Shown: positions 30,441-40,937 of the stretch, in pieces
Position numbering within the stretch: the stretch's first letter is position 1
Layout: each line of letters opens with the position of its first letter
Notes under the pieces: model-generated
What the model was told of the DNA's origin: nothing
Databases searched by the model: none
What the model saw: only the letters and a program-made list of their open reading frames with translations
Translations under genes and position numbers: made by a program
Origin: Mycolicibacterium neoaurum ATCC 25795
GTDB lineage: Bacteria > Actinomycetota > Actinomycetes > Mycobacteriales > Mycobacteriaceae
Assembly (NCBI RefSeq): GCF_000691525.1
Contig: NZ_JMDW01000010.1
Coordinates: 248,001 to 312,000, forward strand
Length of the DNA stretch: 64,000 nucleotides
Direction: 5' to 3'

Positions 30441-31534
30441 CCCAGACCGAGGCCCCCGCCACGTCCGCACCGAACGTCGCCCCGGGACCCATCGGACCGG
30501 CCCGGGTACCGGTGGTGTACCGGCCGCGGTCGGCGGTGTTCTGGCTGTACGTGATCACCCTGGTGCTGAGCACCTACCTGCTGCTGAGCGCCGACGGCAG
30601 CGCCTTCGGCATGGTGCTGGATGCGCAGCTCTGGCTGGCGCCCCTGTGGATCGCCTTCATCGTCGTGCTGTTCTGGTTGATGTTCAAATTCGACCCGTAC
30701 CGCAGTGCGCGGCGCTACCCGCAGGCGCTGCTCGCCGGAACCGCACTCGGGGGCACCACCGCATTGGTGATGGCCGTCAACGGCAACGCCGCACTCGCCG
30801 GCGTCTGGTCGCGGTATCTGTCGCCGGAGACGATGGCCGCCTGGGAAGCCTCTCTCACCGCGCCGATCATCGAGGAAGCTTCCAAGGGTATGTGCGCCGC
30901 GGTCATCCTGGTGCTGTGCTCGTCGGTGTTCCACCGGATTTCGCACGCCCTGTTGGTCGGGATGTTCGTCGGGTTCGGCTTCGATGTCATGGAGGATCTG
31001 ACCTACGCGACCCGCGAGGCGATCTACAGCCTGGACTCCGATCTCGCCGGTGCCATGCCGAACCTGATCCAGCGGGTGCTGACCGCCGTTCCTGCGCACT
31101 GGGCCTACACGGGGTTGTTCGCGGTGGGCGTCATGCTGCTGCTGCCCACCTTCACCGGTCCGCCGCAGTGGTCCTATGCCCGCCGGGTGCTGCTGGCCCT
31201 ACCGCTGATGGCCACCGCGTCCTTCATGCATTTCTTCTGGGACTCACCCATCGGCGGCGGATTCGTCAAGATCGGCGTCACCCTGGTGGTGTTCCTGATC
31301 CCGGTGTTGTGGTTGCTGCGTTTCGAACGTCAGTGGGTGACCGAACGCATCGCCGCCGGACGCTCCGACGGGACACTTGCCGCGGTGCCCGATGAGGTTC
31401 TCGACTCACTGCAGACGGGCAAGGCGCGGCGCCGGCTGCGCAAGCAGGCTCGGCGTAGCGGCGGACGGCGCGCCAAGAAGGCGATGCGGCAGGCGCAGAA
31501 CGATGCGCTGGAACTGGTGCAGTCCGCGGGCTAA
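30437..31534 (+). CDS. PrsW-family intramembrane metalloprotease-like protein
   Basis: A 365-residue multi-spanning protein with about eight membrane helices and a basic C-terminal tail. The PrsW pattern is present: APIIEEASKG (Glu-Glu), a second site in FGFDVMEDLTYA, and HFFWDSP with His and Asp in later helices. PrsW proteins perform site-1 cleavage of anti-sigma factors in Bacillus; no sigma or anti-sigma gene is nearby. GGGAG precedes the GTG start. It converges with nadC (4-nt overlap). Confidence 0.85.
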   Translation: MTQTEAPATSAPNVAPGPIGPARVPVVYRPRSAVFWLYVITLVLSTYLLLSADGSAFGMVLDAQLWLAPLWIAFIVVLFWLMFKFDPYRSARRYPQALLAGTALGGTTALVMAVNGNAALAGVWSRYLSPETMAAWEASLTAPIIEEASKGMCAAVILVLCSSVFHRISHALLVGMFVGFGFDVMEDLTYATREAIYSLDSDLAGAMPNLIQRVLTAVPAHWAYTGLFAVGVMLLLPTFTGPPQWSYARRVLLALPLMATASFMHFFWDSPIGGGFVKIGVTLVVFLIPVLWLLRFERQWVTERIAAGRSDGTLAAVPDEVLDSLQTGKARRRLRKQARRSGGRRAKKAMRQAQNDALELVQSAG

Positions 31535-32406
31535 CTGTCCAACCCGATGTCGAGCACCCGGACCGAATGGGTGAGCGCGCCCACGGCAAGATAGTCGACC
31601 CCGGTGGCGGCATACGCCGCCGCCGACTCCAGCGAAAGGCCGCCCGAGGACTCCAGTTTGGTGGCCGGCGAGCGGCTGTCGCGGCGTTGCACCGCGATCT
31701 GGGTCTGCCACACCGGAAAGTTGTCCAACAGCACCAATTCGACGTCGGCACCGAGGATGTCGTCGAGCTGCTCGAGCGAATCGACCTCGACCTCGCACGC
31801 GATATCCGGCGCGGTCGCCCGCACCGCCGCAAGGGCGGCGAGCACCGAACCGGCCGCGGCGACATGGTTGTCCTTGATCAACGCGGCATCACCGAGCCCC
31901 ATCCGATGGTTGACGCCACCACCGACCCGCACGGCGTACTTCTGCAGGGCGCGCATACCGGGCAGGGTCTTGCGGGTGTCCCGGATTCGCGCAGCGGTCC
32001 CGTTCACCGCGTCGACCCATCGGGCTGTCGCGGTGGCGATTCCGGACAGATGGCAGACCAGATTGAGCATCGTGCGCTCGGCCGTCAACAGTCCCCTGGT
32101 GGGTGCCTGCACCCGCAGCAGCGCCTGACCTGGCTGCACCCGGGTGCCATCGGCCAGCCGCTCGAGCACGGTGTAGCCATCGGCACCCAGCACGGCGTCG
32201 AGCACCAGGACGGCCACGTCTATACCGGCGGCGACACCGTGCTCACGCGAGGCCATGACCGCGGTGGTGACGGCGTCCGCGGGCACCGTTGCCTCGGTGG
32301 TGACATCCGGTCCGTAGCGCAGGTCCTCGTCCAGCGCGCGCTCGATGAGGGCACGCGCCTCGGCGCGTTCGGTATCGGTCAGTCCGTGCACCTGCACTCC
32401 GTTCAT
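31531..32406 (-). CDS. nadC: Nicotinate-nucleotide pyrophosphorylase (quinolinate phosphoribosyltransferase)
   Basis: A 291-residue enzyme making NaMN from quinolinate and PRPP. Signatures: ERTMLNLVCHLSGIAT, DTRKTLPGMRALQKYAVRVGGG with the conserved Arg/Lys pair, HRMGLGDAALIKDNH, and CEVEVDSLEQ. It starts one base inside the nadB stop (TGATG) and is the last gene of nadA-nadB-nadC. Product released to the cytosolic NAD pathway. Confidence 0.97.
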   Translation of the reverse strand: MNGVQVHGLTDTERAEARALIERALDEDLRYGPDVTTEATVPADAVTTAVMASREHGVAAGIDVAVLVLDAVLGADGYTVLERLADGTRVQPGQALLRVQAPTRGLLTAERTMLNLVCHLSGIATATARWVDAVNGTAARIRDTRKTLPGMRALQKYAVRVGGGVNHRMGLGDAALIKDNHVAAAGSVLAALAAVRATAPDIACEVEVDSLEQLDDILGADVELVLLDNFPVWQTQIAVQRRDSRSPATKLESSGGLSLESAAAYAATGVDYLAVGALTHSVRVLDIGLDS

Positions 32407-34016
32407 CAGCTTGCCGCCAGCGGTGCGACCACTTTCGGCGCACCGGAATCATCGAGCCGCACGGTGGCGCTGTGCGCCTGGGCATCATCGCTGTCGGGAT
32501 GGTCCGCGCGGTGGTGACAACCGCGGGATTCGTTGCGCGCCAACGCCGCCGCGGCCACGGCTCGTGCCGTCAGGGTAAGCGCCGCATCCTCGACACGCTC
32601 CCGGTCGGTCAGCGGACGCTCGACGGCACCGGTGAGCACCGCGGTCAGCTGGTCCAGCCCGGCGGCATCGCGAACGACCGAGGCATCGCGACTCATGGCG
32701 TGCTGCAGCGTGCTGCGCTCCAGCATCGGCGCGCGTGGCGGGCCGTCGAACACCGCATGGGTGGCTCCCGCCTGCTCGGCGTGCGCGGCCGCGGCCCGGC
32801 CCGCGCGTCCGCCGACGACAAGGCCTTCCAGCAGACTGTTGGAGGCCAGCCTGTTGGCGCCGTGCATGCCGGTGCGGGCCACCTCGCCCGCGGCGAACAA
32901 GCCTGCCAGTTCGGTACGGCCGTGCACATCGGTGTGCACTCCCCCACAGCTGTAATGTGCACCGGGCACCACCGGGATCGGTTGGCGGACCGGGTCGATG
33001 CCGGCGGCCCGACAGGCGGCGGTGACGGTCGGAAAGCGTTCGGCGACATCGGGCACGCGGGTCGCATCTAGGTAGACGCAGGCGTCCCCGGTGGCGCGCA
33101 GGCGCGCATCGATCGCGGCGGCGACCACATCCCGTGGCGCGAGGTCGCCGAGTGGATGCACACCCGCGGTCACCGAATCACCGTGACGGTCGACGAGAAT
33201 CGCCCCCTCACCGCGCAGGGCCTCGGTGACCAGCGGTCGGCGCCCACCGGCCGTGCCGGTGAACAGCATCGTCGGGTGGAACTGGACGAATTCGATATCA
33301 CCGACCCCGACGCCGGCCCGCAATGCCAGGGCCACACCATCGCCGGTGGAACCCACCGGGTTGGTGGTGGCGGCATACAGATGGCCCAACCCGCCGGTGG
33401 CCAGGATGACCGATGGCGCATGCAACAGTCCCGGGCCGGCCTCGCTGTGCACCAGCACACCGGTGACACCGGCGCCGTCCCGGCAGATCTGCACCGCCAC
33501 ATGGTGATGGCGGATATCCAGCTGCGCCGCAGCCGCATCGAGGGCGCGCTGCACCTCGGCTCCGGTGGCATCACCGCCGGCGTGGATGATGCGGCGACGG
33601 GTGTGACCACCCTCGCGGGTCAGCGACCACTGCCCGGGCCGGGATTCGTCGAACCGGGCCCCATCGGCTACCAGCTCCGACACCGCCGCGTATCCGTAGG
33701 CGACGATGGATCGCACGGCGTCGGCATCGCACAACCCACCACCGGCGGCCACCGTGTCGGCCACATGCGCCTGCACCGAATCCTGGGTGCTCGGCAGGAC
33801 CACGGCGATCCCGCCCTGGGCATAGAAGGTGGCCGTCTCGCCGACCTTGCTGAGCACCACGACCTTTCGGCCCGCCCGCGCCGCCGCCAGGGCCGCGACC
33901 AATCCGGCGACCCCGGTCCCGATGACGACGACGTCAGCGCGCTGCTGCCAGAAGCCGGCACCACCGCACGAGCTGGTCCCCCGGGTCGCTGCGCTCCCGC
34001 CCCCGGGGGCGCTCAT
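32406..34016 (-). CDS. nadB: L-aspartate oxidase
   Basis: A 536-residue flavoenzyme oxidising L-aspartate to iminoaspartate for NadA. Visible: FAD motif [57 protein letters not shown]-like [19 protein letters not shown] and [24 protein letters not shown]. The first ~25 residues (Gly/Ser/Ala-rich) are not conserved and coincide with a GC-rich dispersed element. The ATG overlaps the nadA stop (ATGA). A distal helical domain is intact. Confidence 0.96.
   Translation of the reverse strand: MSAPGGGSAATRGTSSCGGAGFWQQRADVVVIGTGVAGLVAALAAARAGRKVVVLSKVGETATFYAQGGIAVVLPSTQDSVQAHVADTVAAGGGLCDADAVRSIVAYGYAAVSELVADGARFDESRPGQWSLTREGGHTRRRIIHAGGDATGAEVQRALDAAAAQLDIRHHHVAVQICRDGAGVTGVLVHSEAGPGLLHAPSVILATGGLGHLYAATTNPVGSTGDGVALALRAGVGVGDIEFVQFHPTMLFTGTAGGRRPLVTEALRGEGAILVDRHGDSVTAGVHPLGDLAPRDVVAAAIDARLRATGDACVYLDATRVPDVAERFPTVTAACRAAGIDPVRQPIPVVPGAHYSCGGVHTDVHGRTELAGLFAAGEVARTGMHGANRLASNSLLEGLVVGGRAGRAAAAHAEQAGATHAVFDGPPRAPMLERSTLQHAMSRDASVVRDAAGLDQLTAVLTGAVERPLTDRERVEDAALTLTARAVAAAALARNESRGCHHRADHPDSDDAQAHSATVRLDDSGAPKVVAPLAAS
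33973..33998 (-). repeat. Short dispersed GC-rich element in the nadB 5' end
   Basis: On the minus strand GGGAGCGCAGCGACCC then GGGGGACCAG. It resembles the element within hisD (GCGAGCGGAGCGAC then GGGGACTGG). It encodes the poorly conserved GSAATRGTS stretch before the FAD-binding domain of NadB. Confidence 0.4.
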
Positions 34017-35062
34017 TCCCCGCCGCCGGGCTGCCCGATCTCGATCATGCGCTGGACACTCTTACGTCCGGCCGCGGCGACGTCGGCATCGACGTGCACC
34101 TCATCGGCGCCCTCGACCAGGCACCGCAGCAACGCGGCCGGGGTGATCATCTTCATATAGCTGCACGATGCCCGGTCGTTGACCGCGAGGAAGTCGACTT
34201 CCGGTGCAGCCCTGCGCAACTGATGCAGCATGCCGACCTCGGTGGCGACCAGCACCTGGCGGGCGCGGGTCTCGCGTGCAGCATCGAGCATGCCACCGGT
34301 GGACAGGATCTTCACCCGCTCCTCGGGTACGGCACCCTCACCGGCGAGGTACAACGCCGAGGTGGCACAACCGCACTCGGGATGCACGAACAACTCGGCA
34401 TCCGGGTGCGAGCGGGCCTGCGCGGCCAGTTCGTCGCCGTTGATACCGGCATGCACATGGCATTCACCGGCCCAGACGTGCAGATTCTTGCGGCCGGTGA
34501 CACGGCGGACGTGCGCACCCAGGAACTGATCCGGGCAGAACAGCACCGTGCGGTCTTCGGGGATGGAGGCGACGACCTCGACCGCGTTCGACGAGGTGCA
34601 GCAGATGTCGGTGAGCGCCTTGACCGCGGCGGTGGTGTTCACATAGGACACCACGACGGCGTCGGGGTACTCGTCCTTCCAGGCCCGCAGTTCTTCGGCG
34701 GTGATGGAGTCGGCCAGCGAGCAGCCGGCGCGCTGATCCGGAATGAGCACCGTCTTGTCCGGGCTGAGGATCTTCGCCGTCTCGGCCATGAAGTGCACGC
34801 CGCAGAAGACGATGGTGTCCTCGGATGCCTCGGCCGCGATGCGCGACAGTGCCAGCGAGTCGCCGACGTGGTCGGCGACATCCTGGATGGCCGGTAACTG
34901 GTAGTTGTGCGCCAGCAGCGTCGCGTTCCGCAGATCGGCGAGCCTGCGCACCTCGGCGGCCCACTGCCCGTCGGGCACGATGCCGCCGTATCCGCCGGGG
35001 CCGTCGACGATGCGTGCAGCCAGCACGCTGTTGAGTGCGCCGGTGCGATCCAGGACCGTCAT
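34013..35062 (-). CDS. nadA: Quinolinate synthase
   Basis: A 349-residue 4Fe-4S enzyme condensing iminoaspartate with DHAP. The three cluster cysteines sit at the family positions: C114 (QRAGCSLAD), C201 ([12 protein letters not shown]) and C300 ([10 protein letters not shown]). The [20 protein letters not shown] start and [10 protein letters not shown] are also typical. AAAGGAG precedes the ATG by 6-7 nt. It is the first gene of the NAD operon and is divergent from nrtR, whose operator lies 25-47 bp upstream. Confidence 0.97.
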   Translation of the reverse strand: MTVLDRTGALNSVLAARIVDGPGGYGGIVPDGQWAAEVRRLADLRNATLLAHNYQLPAIQDVADHVGDSLALSRIAAEASEDTIVFCGVHFMAETAKILSPDKTVLIPDQRAGCSLADSITAEELRAWKDEYPDAVVVSYVNTTAAVKALTDICCTSSNAVEVVASIPEDRTVLFCPDQFLGAHVRRVTGRKNLHVWAGECHVHAGINGDELAAQARSHPDAELFVHPECGCATSALYLAGEGAVPEERVKILSTGGMLDAARETRARQVLVATEVGMLHQLRRAAPEVDFLAVNDRASCSYMKMITPAALLRCLVEGADEVHVDADVAAAGRKSVQRMIEIGQPGGGE

Positions 35063-35074
35063 GGCAGTCTCCTT

Positions 35075-35102
35075 TTGCCTACCGAGGTTTTCGACTTATG
35101 AT
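35075..35102 (+). promoter_or_regulatory. Promoter of the nrtR-type gene
   Basis: -35 TTGCCT (35075-35080), 16-bp spacer, -10 TATGAT (35097-35102). The predicted start point falls at about 35109-35110, the ATG itself, so the mRNA is probably leaderless. The -10 lies inside the palindromic operator. Confidence 0.6.
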
Positions 35103-35109
35103 CGAAAAC
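35087..35109. promoter_or_regulatory. NrtR-type operator, 23-bp palindrome
   Basis: GTTTTCGA, seven bases (CTTATGA), TCGAAAAC: perfect 8-bp arms. It covers the nrtR -10 and lies just upstream of nadA, so one bound dimer could repress both divergent units. NrtR control of nad genes is established in M. smegmatis; assigning this site to it is inference from position and symmetry. Confidence 0.8.
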
Positions 35110-35802
35110 ATGGCTCATCGTAGCACCGAGCACGAGGTACTCGCCGTCGTGCTCCAGGTTCGCCGCCTGGACACCAAGAACCCCCAGCTCAGCGTGCTGT
35201 TATGGGAACGTGCGATGGATCCCGAACGCGGCGCCTGGGCACTGCCCGGCGGCCGCCTGCGCCATGACGAGGACATGATCAGTTCAGTTCGGCGCCAGCT
35301 CGCCGAGAAGGTCGACCTGCGCGAGCTGACCCACCTGGAGCAGCTCGCGGTGTTCTCCGACCCGGCCCGGGTGCCGGGGGCGCGCACCATCGCATCGACC
35401 TTCCTCGGACTCGTGCCCTCCCCCGCCACCCCCGCGCTACCACCGGACACCCGCTGGCACCCGGTGTCGAACCTGCCACCGATGGCCTTCGACCACCGCA
35501 CCATGGTCGAGAACGCATGTGCTCGGTTGATCGCCAAGCTGTCCTATACCAATATCGGTTTCGCCTTGGCGCCAAGGGAATTCGCGTTGTCGACCTTGCG
35601 GGACATCTACAGCGCGGCACTGGGACACCCGGTGGACGTGACCAATCTGCAGCGGGTGCTGGAGCGGCGGCAGGTGATCACCAGGACGGGCACCACGGCG
35701 CGTTCCGGCCGCAGCGGCGGGCGGCCCGCGGCGCTCTACCGGTTCACCGAGGACAGGTATCGGGTGACCGACGAGTTCGCAGCGTTACGGCCACCGGGGT
35801 GA
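35110..35802 (+). CDS. nrtR: Nudix-type NAD biosynthesis regulator, NrtR family
   Basis: A 230-residue regulator with an N-terminal Nudix fold (residues about 5-135) and a C-terminal winged helix with [19 protein letters not shown] and GRPAALYRF. The Nudix box is degraded ([22 protein letters not shown] lacks the REUxEE core; quoted in part), as expected for a sensor rather than a hydrolase. The ATG at 35110 is preferred to one at 35098 because the -10 and operator overlap the latter. It should bind the palindrome beside it and repress nadABC. Confidence 0.88.
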   Translation: MAHRSTEHEVLAVVLQVRRLDTKNPQLSVLLWERAMDPERGAWALPGGRLRHDEDMISSVRRQLAEKVDLRELTHLEQLAVFSDPARVPGARTIASTFLGLVPSPATPALPPDTRWHPVSNLPPMAFDHRTMVENACARLIAKLSYTNIGFALAPREFALSTLRDIYSAALGHPVDVTNLQRVLERRQVITRTGTTARSGRSGGRPAALYRFTEDRYRVTDEFAALRPPG

Positions 35803-35845
35803 GTCGGACTGGATTCTTAGACGGTTCTTAAGTAACAATGCCCGG

Positions 35846-37195
35846 ATGGACTTTGGCAGCTCCGCCGTATCGGATGCCGAATGGATCGGCGCCGTCCCGC
35901 ATGAGGCGCTCGATCGACGCGCTCGCCCGCAGCTGCCCGAGGACGATCCGTTCTATGTGGCTCCCGAGGGTTTCCAGCACGCCACCCCGGGCACCGTGCT
36001 GCGCAGCCGAGACGTCGAGCTGGCCTTCCTCGGCCTGATCCCGCAGCAGATCCGGGCCGTGCAACTGTTGTACCGAACCACCGATATGAACGGCAGGCCC
36101 GAGGCCGCCGCCACGACGATCGTCGTCCCGGCAGAGCGCGGACCCGAGCAGGTCTGCCCGCTGGTCTCCTACCAGTGCGCGATCGACGCGATCACCTCGC
36201 GATGCTTCCCGTCCTACGCCCTGCGTCGCCACGCCATGGCGCCCGGTTCGGTGCCGCAGTTCGAGATGCTGCTGGTGGCCGCCGCGATCGCCGAAGGCTG
36301 GGCGGTCTCGGTGCCCGACCACGAAGGCGTCAACGGCAGCTGGGGCACCCCGTACGAGCCCGGCTACCGTGTGCTGGACGGGCTGCGGGCGGCCCTGGGC
36401 TCCGAACAGCTCGCACTCTCCCCCGAGGCGCCGATCGGCCTGTGGGGCTACTCCGGTGGCGGACTCGCCAGTGCCTGGGCCGCCGAGATGAGCGGAAGTT
36501 ACGCGCCCGAGCTGAACATCGTCGGTGCCGTCCTGGGCTCCCCGGTCGGCGATCTGGGCCGCACGTTCCGCAAGCTCAACGGCACCTTCGCCGCGGCCCT
36601 GCCCGCGCTGGTCGTCGCCGCGCTGGCCGATGTCTACCCCGGTCTGCAGCGGATCATCGCCGAGCACACCAGCGAGTACGGCCGTGACCTGCTGGACCGG
36701 CTGCACCACATGACGACGGTGGAAGCCATCGTGCGGTTCTGGCGCACCGATATGGGCGATCTGCTGGATCAACCGCTGGAGCAGATCCTGTCCACTCCCG
36801 AAGTGCAGCACGTCTTCGACGACATCAAACTCGGCGCCGCGGTGCCGACGCCACCGGTGCTGATCATCCAGGCCGTGCACGACGAGATCATCTCGGTGGA
36901 CGGTATCGACGAGTTGGCCGACACCTACTCCTCGGGCGGTGCACACGTGACCTACCACCGGGACATGTTCAGCGAGCATCTGCTGCTGCACCCGATGTCC
37001 GCCCCGATGGCGTTGCGCTGGCTGTCCGATCGCTTCGCGGGCCGACCACTCGGCGCCAACCTGGCGCGCACCACCTGGCCGACGCTGTTCAACCCGTCGA
37101 CCTACCGCGGTATGGCGCGGTTGGCGGTCATCACGGCGAAGGTGCTGACCGGACGGCGCCTTCGCCGGCTGCCGCTGTCGGTCCTGGATCGCTGA
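35846..37195 (+). CDS. Secretory-lipase-family alpha/beta hydrolase
   Basis: A 449-residue protein resembling M. tuberculosis Rv1592c. The nucleophile elbow is GYSGGG (in [13 protein letters not shown]), with a later acid in QAVHDEIIS and His in SEHLLLHP. There is no classical signal peptide; the start [14 protein letters not shown] is soluble. It likely hydrolyses ester or acylglycerol substrates. TAACAAT lies 7 nt before the ATG, so it may be leaderless. Its 3' end overlaps the convergent DUF2567 gene by 65 nt. Confidence 0.88.
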   Translation: MDFGSSAVSDAEWIGAVPHEALDRRARPQLPEDDPFYVAPEGFQHATPGTVLRSRDVELAFLGLIPQQIRAVQLLYRTTDMNGRPEAAATTIVVPAERGPEQVCPLVSYQCAIDAITSRCFPSYALRRHAMAPGSVPQFEMLLVAAAIAEGWAVSVPDHEGVNGSWGTPYEPGYRVLDGLRAALGSEQLALSPEAPIGLWGYSGGGLASAWAAEMSGSYAPELNIVGAVLGSPVGDLGRTFRKLNGTFAAALPALVVAALADVYPGLQRIIAEHTSEYGRDLLDRLHHMTTVEAIVRFWRTDMGDLLDQPLEQILSTPEVQHVFDDIKLGAAVPTPPVLIIQAVHDEIISVDGIDELADTYSSGGAHVTYHRDMFSEHLLLHPMSAPMALRWLSDRFAGRPLGANLARTTWPTLFNPSTYRGMARLAVITAKVLTGRRLRRLPLSVLDR

Positions 37196-37811
37196 CCGGC
37201 ACGACCGGCGGGTAGATCCCGGTGTAGTGCACGGGCGGCCACGCACCGAGATCGTCACGAGAGGCCGATACGGCCAGCAACGCATATGTCATCGCTGCCA
37301 CCGCGGCCGGCAGCAGGAACGTGGCGGCCACGATGAGCGGGCCGTGCCCGAAGAACACCGCGGGTGCCTCCGACACGTAATGGACACGGTCGGTCTCGGT
37401 GACCGGGGCGGTGTTCACGTCGATGCTGCCGTAGCGCCAATGGACCAGCGCCGCACCGAGTCCGGCCGCGACCCCCGCCGCGCCCGCCGCGCCGGCCGAC
37501 AGCGCGGCCAGCAGCACCGGACCGCGATGGGCCCGCCATTGCCAGACCGCCACGGCGGCGACGACGGCGACCACGCCCGCGAAGCCGACGAGCAGGAACG
37601 CCCCGAGGAAGAGCTGGTCGGAATCGTTGCCCAGGTAGGCCTTGACCCGGTCGCCGGAGCGGGTGAGCGCGACGATGCCGCGAGCGGGTGGTGCCAGCCA
37701 TGCCCACAGCGCACCGACCGGCACGCCGGTCACCAGCAGCGCGAGGAACACCCGCAATGCGGCGGTCGGCCGCGTGGTGCGCGGCATTGTCGCTGGTTCG
37801 GCGATGATCAT
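37131..37811 (-). CDS. DUF2567-type membrane protein
   Basis: A 226-residue protein with four hydrophobic segments (about 19-42, 66-90, 97-118 and 155-180) and a Pro-rich C-terminal tail. It corresponds in position and size to Rv1591 of M. tuberculosis. Function unknown. The ATG overlaps the bsaP stop (ATGA), so it is expressed with bioB and bsaP. Its last 65 nt lie antisense to the lipase gene. Confidence 0.85.
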   Translation of the reverse strand: MIIAEPATMPRTTRPTAALRVFLALLVTGVPVGALWAWLAPPARGIVALTRSGDRVKAYLGNDSDQLFLGAFLLVGFAGVVAVVAAVAVWQWRAHRGPVLLAALSAGAAGAAGVAAGLGAALVHWRYGSIDVNTAPVTETDRVHYVSEAPAVFFGHGPLIVAATFLLPAAVAAMTYALLAVSASRDDLGAWPPVHYTGIYPPVVPVSDPGPTAAAGEGAVRSAPSP

Positions 37812-38056
37812 CGGCGCGCGTCGAGATCGACGGAATCGACCACGCCGTGCCGCGAGCATTTGGCCGACCAGCCGGTGGGGCGGACCTGAACGATCATCCG
37901 GCGCCCACACGCGGCGCAGAACCGCGGCGGTTCCAGGCCCAACGCGGCGGCCGTCGGGATGGCCGTGCCTGCCTGGTCGCCGAGTTCGGCGCCGGTGAAG
38001 GTGTTGTAGACACCGGCGGCCACCGGGGCCGGCAGCGCCTGGGATTCGTCGATCAT
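37808..38056 (-). CDS. bsaP: Biotin synthase auxiliary protein
   Basis: An 82-residue protein 25 nt downstream of bioB, in the position of Rv1590. It has a Cys motif FCAACGRRM followed by AKCSRHG, giving three to four cysteines able to bind a cluster or metal. I recall that mycobacterial biotin synthase needs such a small auxiliary protein (BsaP). The ATG at 38056 is immediately preceded by an in-frame GTG, so the start is uncertain by one codon. Confidence 0.82.
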   Translation of the reverse strand: MIDESQALPAPVAAGVYNTFTGAELGDQAGTAIPTAAALGLEPPRFCAACGRRMIVQVRPTGWSAKCSRHGVVDSVDLDARR

Positions 38057-38081
38057 CACCCTGTCAGTTCTACAGCGCGCC

Positions 38082-39134
<1,053 letters not shown>

Positions 39135-39147
39135 TTAAGGTAAGCGG

Positions 39148-39732
39148 GTGCAGCTCCACAAACGGGATGTGGTCGACGCGGCGACAGCACTGCTGGACGA
39201 CTTCGGCATCGCCGACCTGACCATGCGCAGGCTGGCCCGCGAGCTCAACGTCAGCCCCGGCGCGCTGTACTGGCATTTCGCCAACAAGCAGGAACTGCTC
39301 GGCGCGGTCGCCGACCGGATCCTGCAACCGGCGCTGGAACAACCGACGACCGGCACCTGGCGCGAACAGCTGGACACGGCGTGCCGCCGACTGCGCGACG
39401 CCCTGCTGTCACATACCGACGGCGCCGAACTGGTCTCGGCCAGTTTTGCGGCAGGTCAATCGACGGCGATGGCAGAGATCGTCACCTGGCTGAGCACGGC
39501 GGCAACCGAGGCCGGCGTGGCGGGCGCACATGCCGAACTCGCCGCCCGCACCGTCGTCTACTACGTGCTGGGATTCACCGTCGACGAACAGTCCCGCCTG
39601 CAGTGGGACGCCGCGGGCGCCGACCTTCCCGAAAGCCAGTCCGCGCTTGCCGGTGATGCCGGCCAGCGCTTCGGATTCGGCCTGACCCTGCTGATCGACG
39701 GGATGGCGGCCTACAGGTCCCTCAGCCGGTGA
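39148..39732 (+). CDS. bioQ: TetR-family biotin regulator
   Basis: A 194-residue repressor with the TetR helix-turn-helix in LTMRRLARELNVSPGALYWHF (about 24-44, quoted in part as RELNVSPGALYWHF) and a helical ligand domain. Its place beside bioB and the matching operators at bioB/bioQ and bioFD fit M. smegmatis BioQ. The GTG at 39148 has no RBS, and TAAGGT about 7 nt upstream suggests a leaderless transcript starting within the operator region, hence autorepression. It converges on the 2H gene with an 11-nt overlap. Confidence 0.9.
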   Translation: MQLHKRDVVDAATALLDDFGIADLTMRRLARELNVSPGALYWHFANKQELLGAVADRILQPALEQPTTGTWREQLDTACRRLRDALLSHTDGAELVSASFAAGQSTAMAEIVTWLSTAATEAGVAGAHAELAARTVVYYVLGFTVDEQSRLQWDAAGADLPESQSALAGDAGQRFGFGLTLLIDGMAAYRSLSR

Positions 39733-40246
39733 TCGGCTGGACGATGCGGGCATTACCGTCCCAATGACGCAGGCCGGCGAACCCGCCCTCGATCTCCCGC
39801 CCCGCCGCGGCGATCTCGCACACCGCGGCCAGCTGCTCGGCCGCGACCCGACGGGCCACCGTCACATGCGGCGTCCAGCTACCGGGACCGGTATGCGGTA
39901 ACGCACCGGACGTCATGTGCGGCAAGCAGATTCGATGCACCTGCGCATGCAGGTCCAGCAGTTGGGCGGAGGGCACGACCAGCAGCGCCACCGTGTAGCG
40001 ACCGTGACCGAACACCACCGGCGCACCGAGCCGACACGGCATCGGGAGGCGCGGCAGCGCCGCGACCAGATCGGTATCGGCCGCGCGCGAGATGTCCTCG
40101 GCAACGGTCAGCGTCGTGTGCGGTCGGTTGCTCGCGCCGGTGTGATCGGCCTGACTGGGCAGGCCGGCATCCTGCAGCCCGGTCCAGATCCGGCGCACCG
40201 CGGCATCACCGGCGTCGTCGAGTGTCAACTCCACCGAATGCACCAC
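39722..40246 (-). CDS. 2'-5' RNA ligase / 2H phosphoesterase family protein
   Basis: A 174-residue protein with the two 2H motifs, HTTLTVA and HVTVARR, that define LigT/CPDase-like phosphoesterases. It is the last gene after bioD, in the place of Rv1571. The family acts on 2',3'-cyclic phosphates or ADP-ribose cyclic phosphate; no link to biotin is evident. It starts with tandem GTG codons 3 nt after the bioD stop. Confidence 0.82.
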   Translation of the reverse strand: MVHSVELTLDDAGDAAVRRIWTGLQDAGLPSQADHTGASNRPHTTLTVAEDISRAADTDLVAALPRLPMPCRLGAPVVFGHGRYTVALLVVPSAQLLDLHAQVHRICLPHMTSGALPHTGPGSWTPHVTVARRVAAEQLAAVCEIAAAGREIEGGFAGLRHWDGNARIVQPITG

Positions 40247-40249
40247 GCG

Positions 40250-40927
40250 CTAGGCCAGTCCCGCGAGCCAGGGACGGTCGAAGGACTGCGCGGCGAGGGT
40301 CTCGAACTCCCGCGGAGTCACAGCCCCGGCGCCGGCCGGCAGCACCGCCCGGATCTCCCCGAGTTCTGCCAGCGCGGCCCGGTTCCCCTGCTCGGCGATA
40401 CCGGGCTGCGACGGCCACGACCCGACGACCAATCCGGCACTGTCCAGCCCGCGCCCGGCGAGGGCCTCCAGGGTCAGCGCGGTGTGGTTGAGGGTGCCGA
40501 GGCTGGGCGCGACGACCACCAGCACCGGAGCGCCCAGCTCTGCAGCCAGATCGCGCAGCGTCACGCCGTCGGCACCCAGTTCGACCAACAGACCGCCGGC
40601 GCCTTCCACGATGGTCAGCCGGCCGGGAGCATCGGCGGTCCGCACCGCGTCGAGCAATTCGGGCGCGGTCGGCAGTGCCAGCCCGGCCCGGTTCGCCGCC
40701 GCGACCGGGGCCAGCGGTTCGGGATAGCGCCAACCGCCGTGCAGCGCCGTGATACCGGCGAGCCTGCCGACCTCACCGAGGTCGTCGTCGCCGTCGACGG
40801 TTCCGGTCTGCACCGGTTTGCACACCGCCACATCGAGGCCGGCCAACCGCGCCGCACACGCCAACGCCGCGGTGGTGACCGTCTTGCCGACCCCGGTGTC
40901 GGTGCCGGTGACCATGACGATGCTCAT
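40250..40927 (-). CDS. bioD: Dethiobiotin synthetase
   Basis: A 225-residue ATP-dependent enzyme closing the ureido ring of DAPA with CO2. The P-loop [15 protein letters not shown], the CKPVQTG segment and the [10 protein letters not shown] loop are diagnostic. It lies 10 nt downstream of bioF and precedes a 2H gene. Controlled, by position, from the BioQ-type site upstream of bioF. Confidence 0.96.
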   Translation of the reverse strand: MSIVMVTGTDTGVGKTVTTAALACAARLAGLDVAVCKPVQTGTVDGDDDLGEVGRLAGITALHGGWRYPEPLAPVAAANRAGLALPTAPELLDAVRTADAPGRLTIVEGAGGLLVELGADGVTLRDLAAELGAPVLVVVAPSLGTLNHTALTLEALAGRGLDSAGLVVGSWPSQPGIAEQGNRAALAELGEIRAVLPAGAGAVTPREFETLAAQSFDRPWLAGLA

Positions 40928-40937
40928 GCGATCTCGC

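Noticed and set aside
35828-37285. 485-codon leftward open frame opposite the lipase
   Set aside because: No RBS and no motif; the lipase strand shows the GYSGGG nucleophile and family start.
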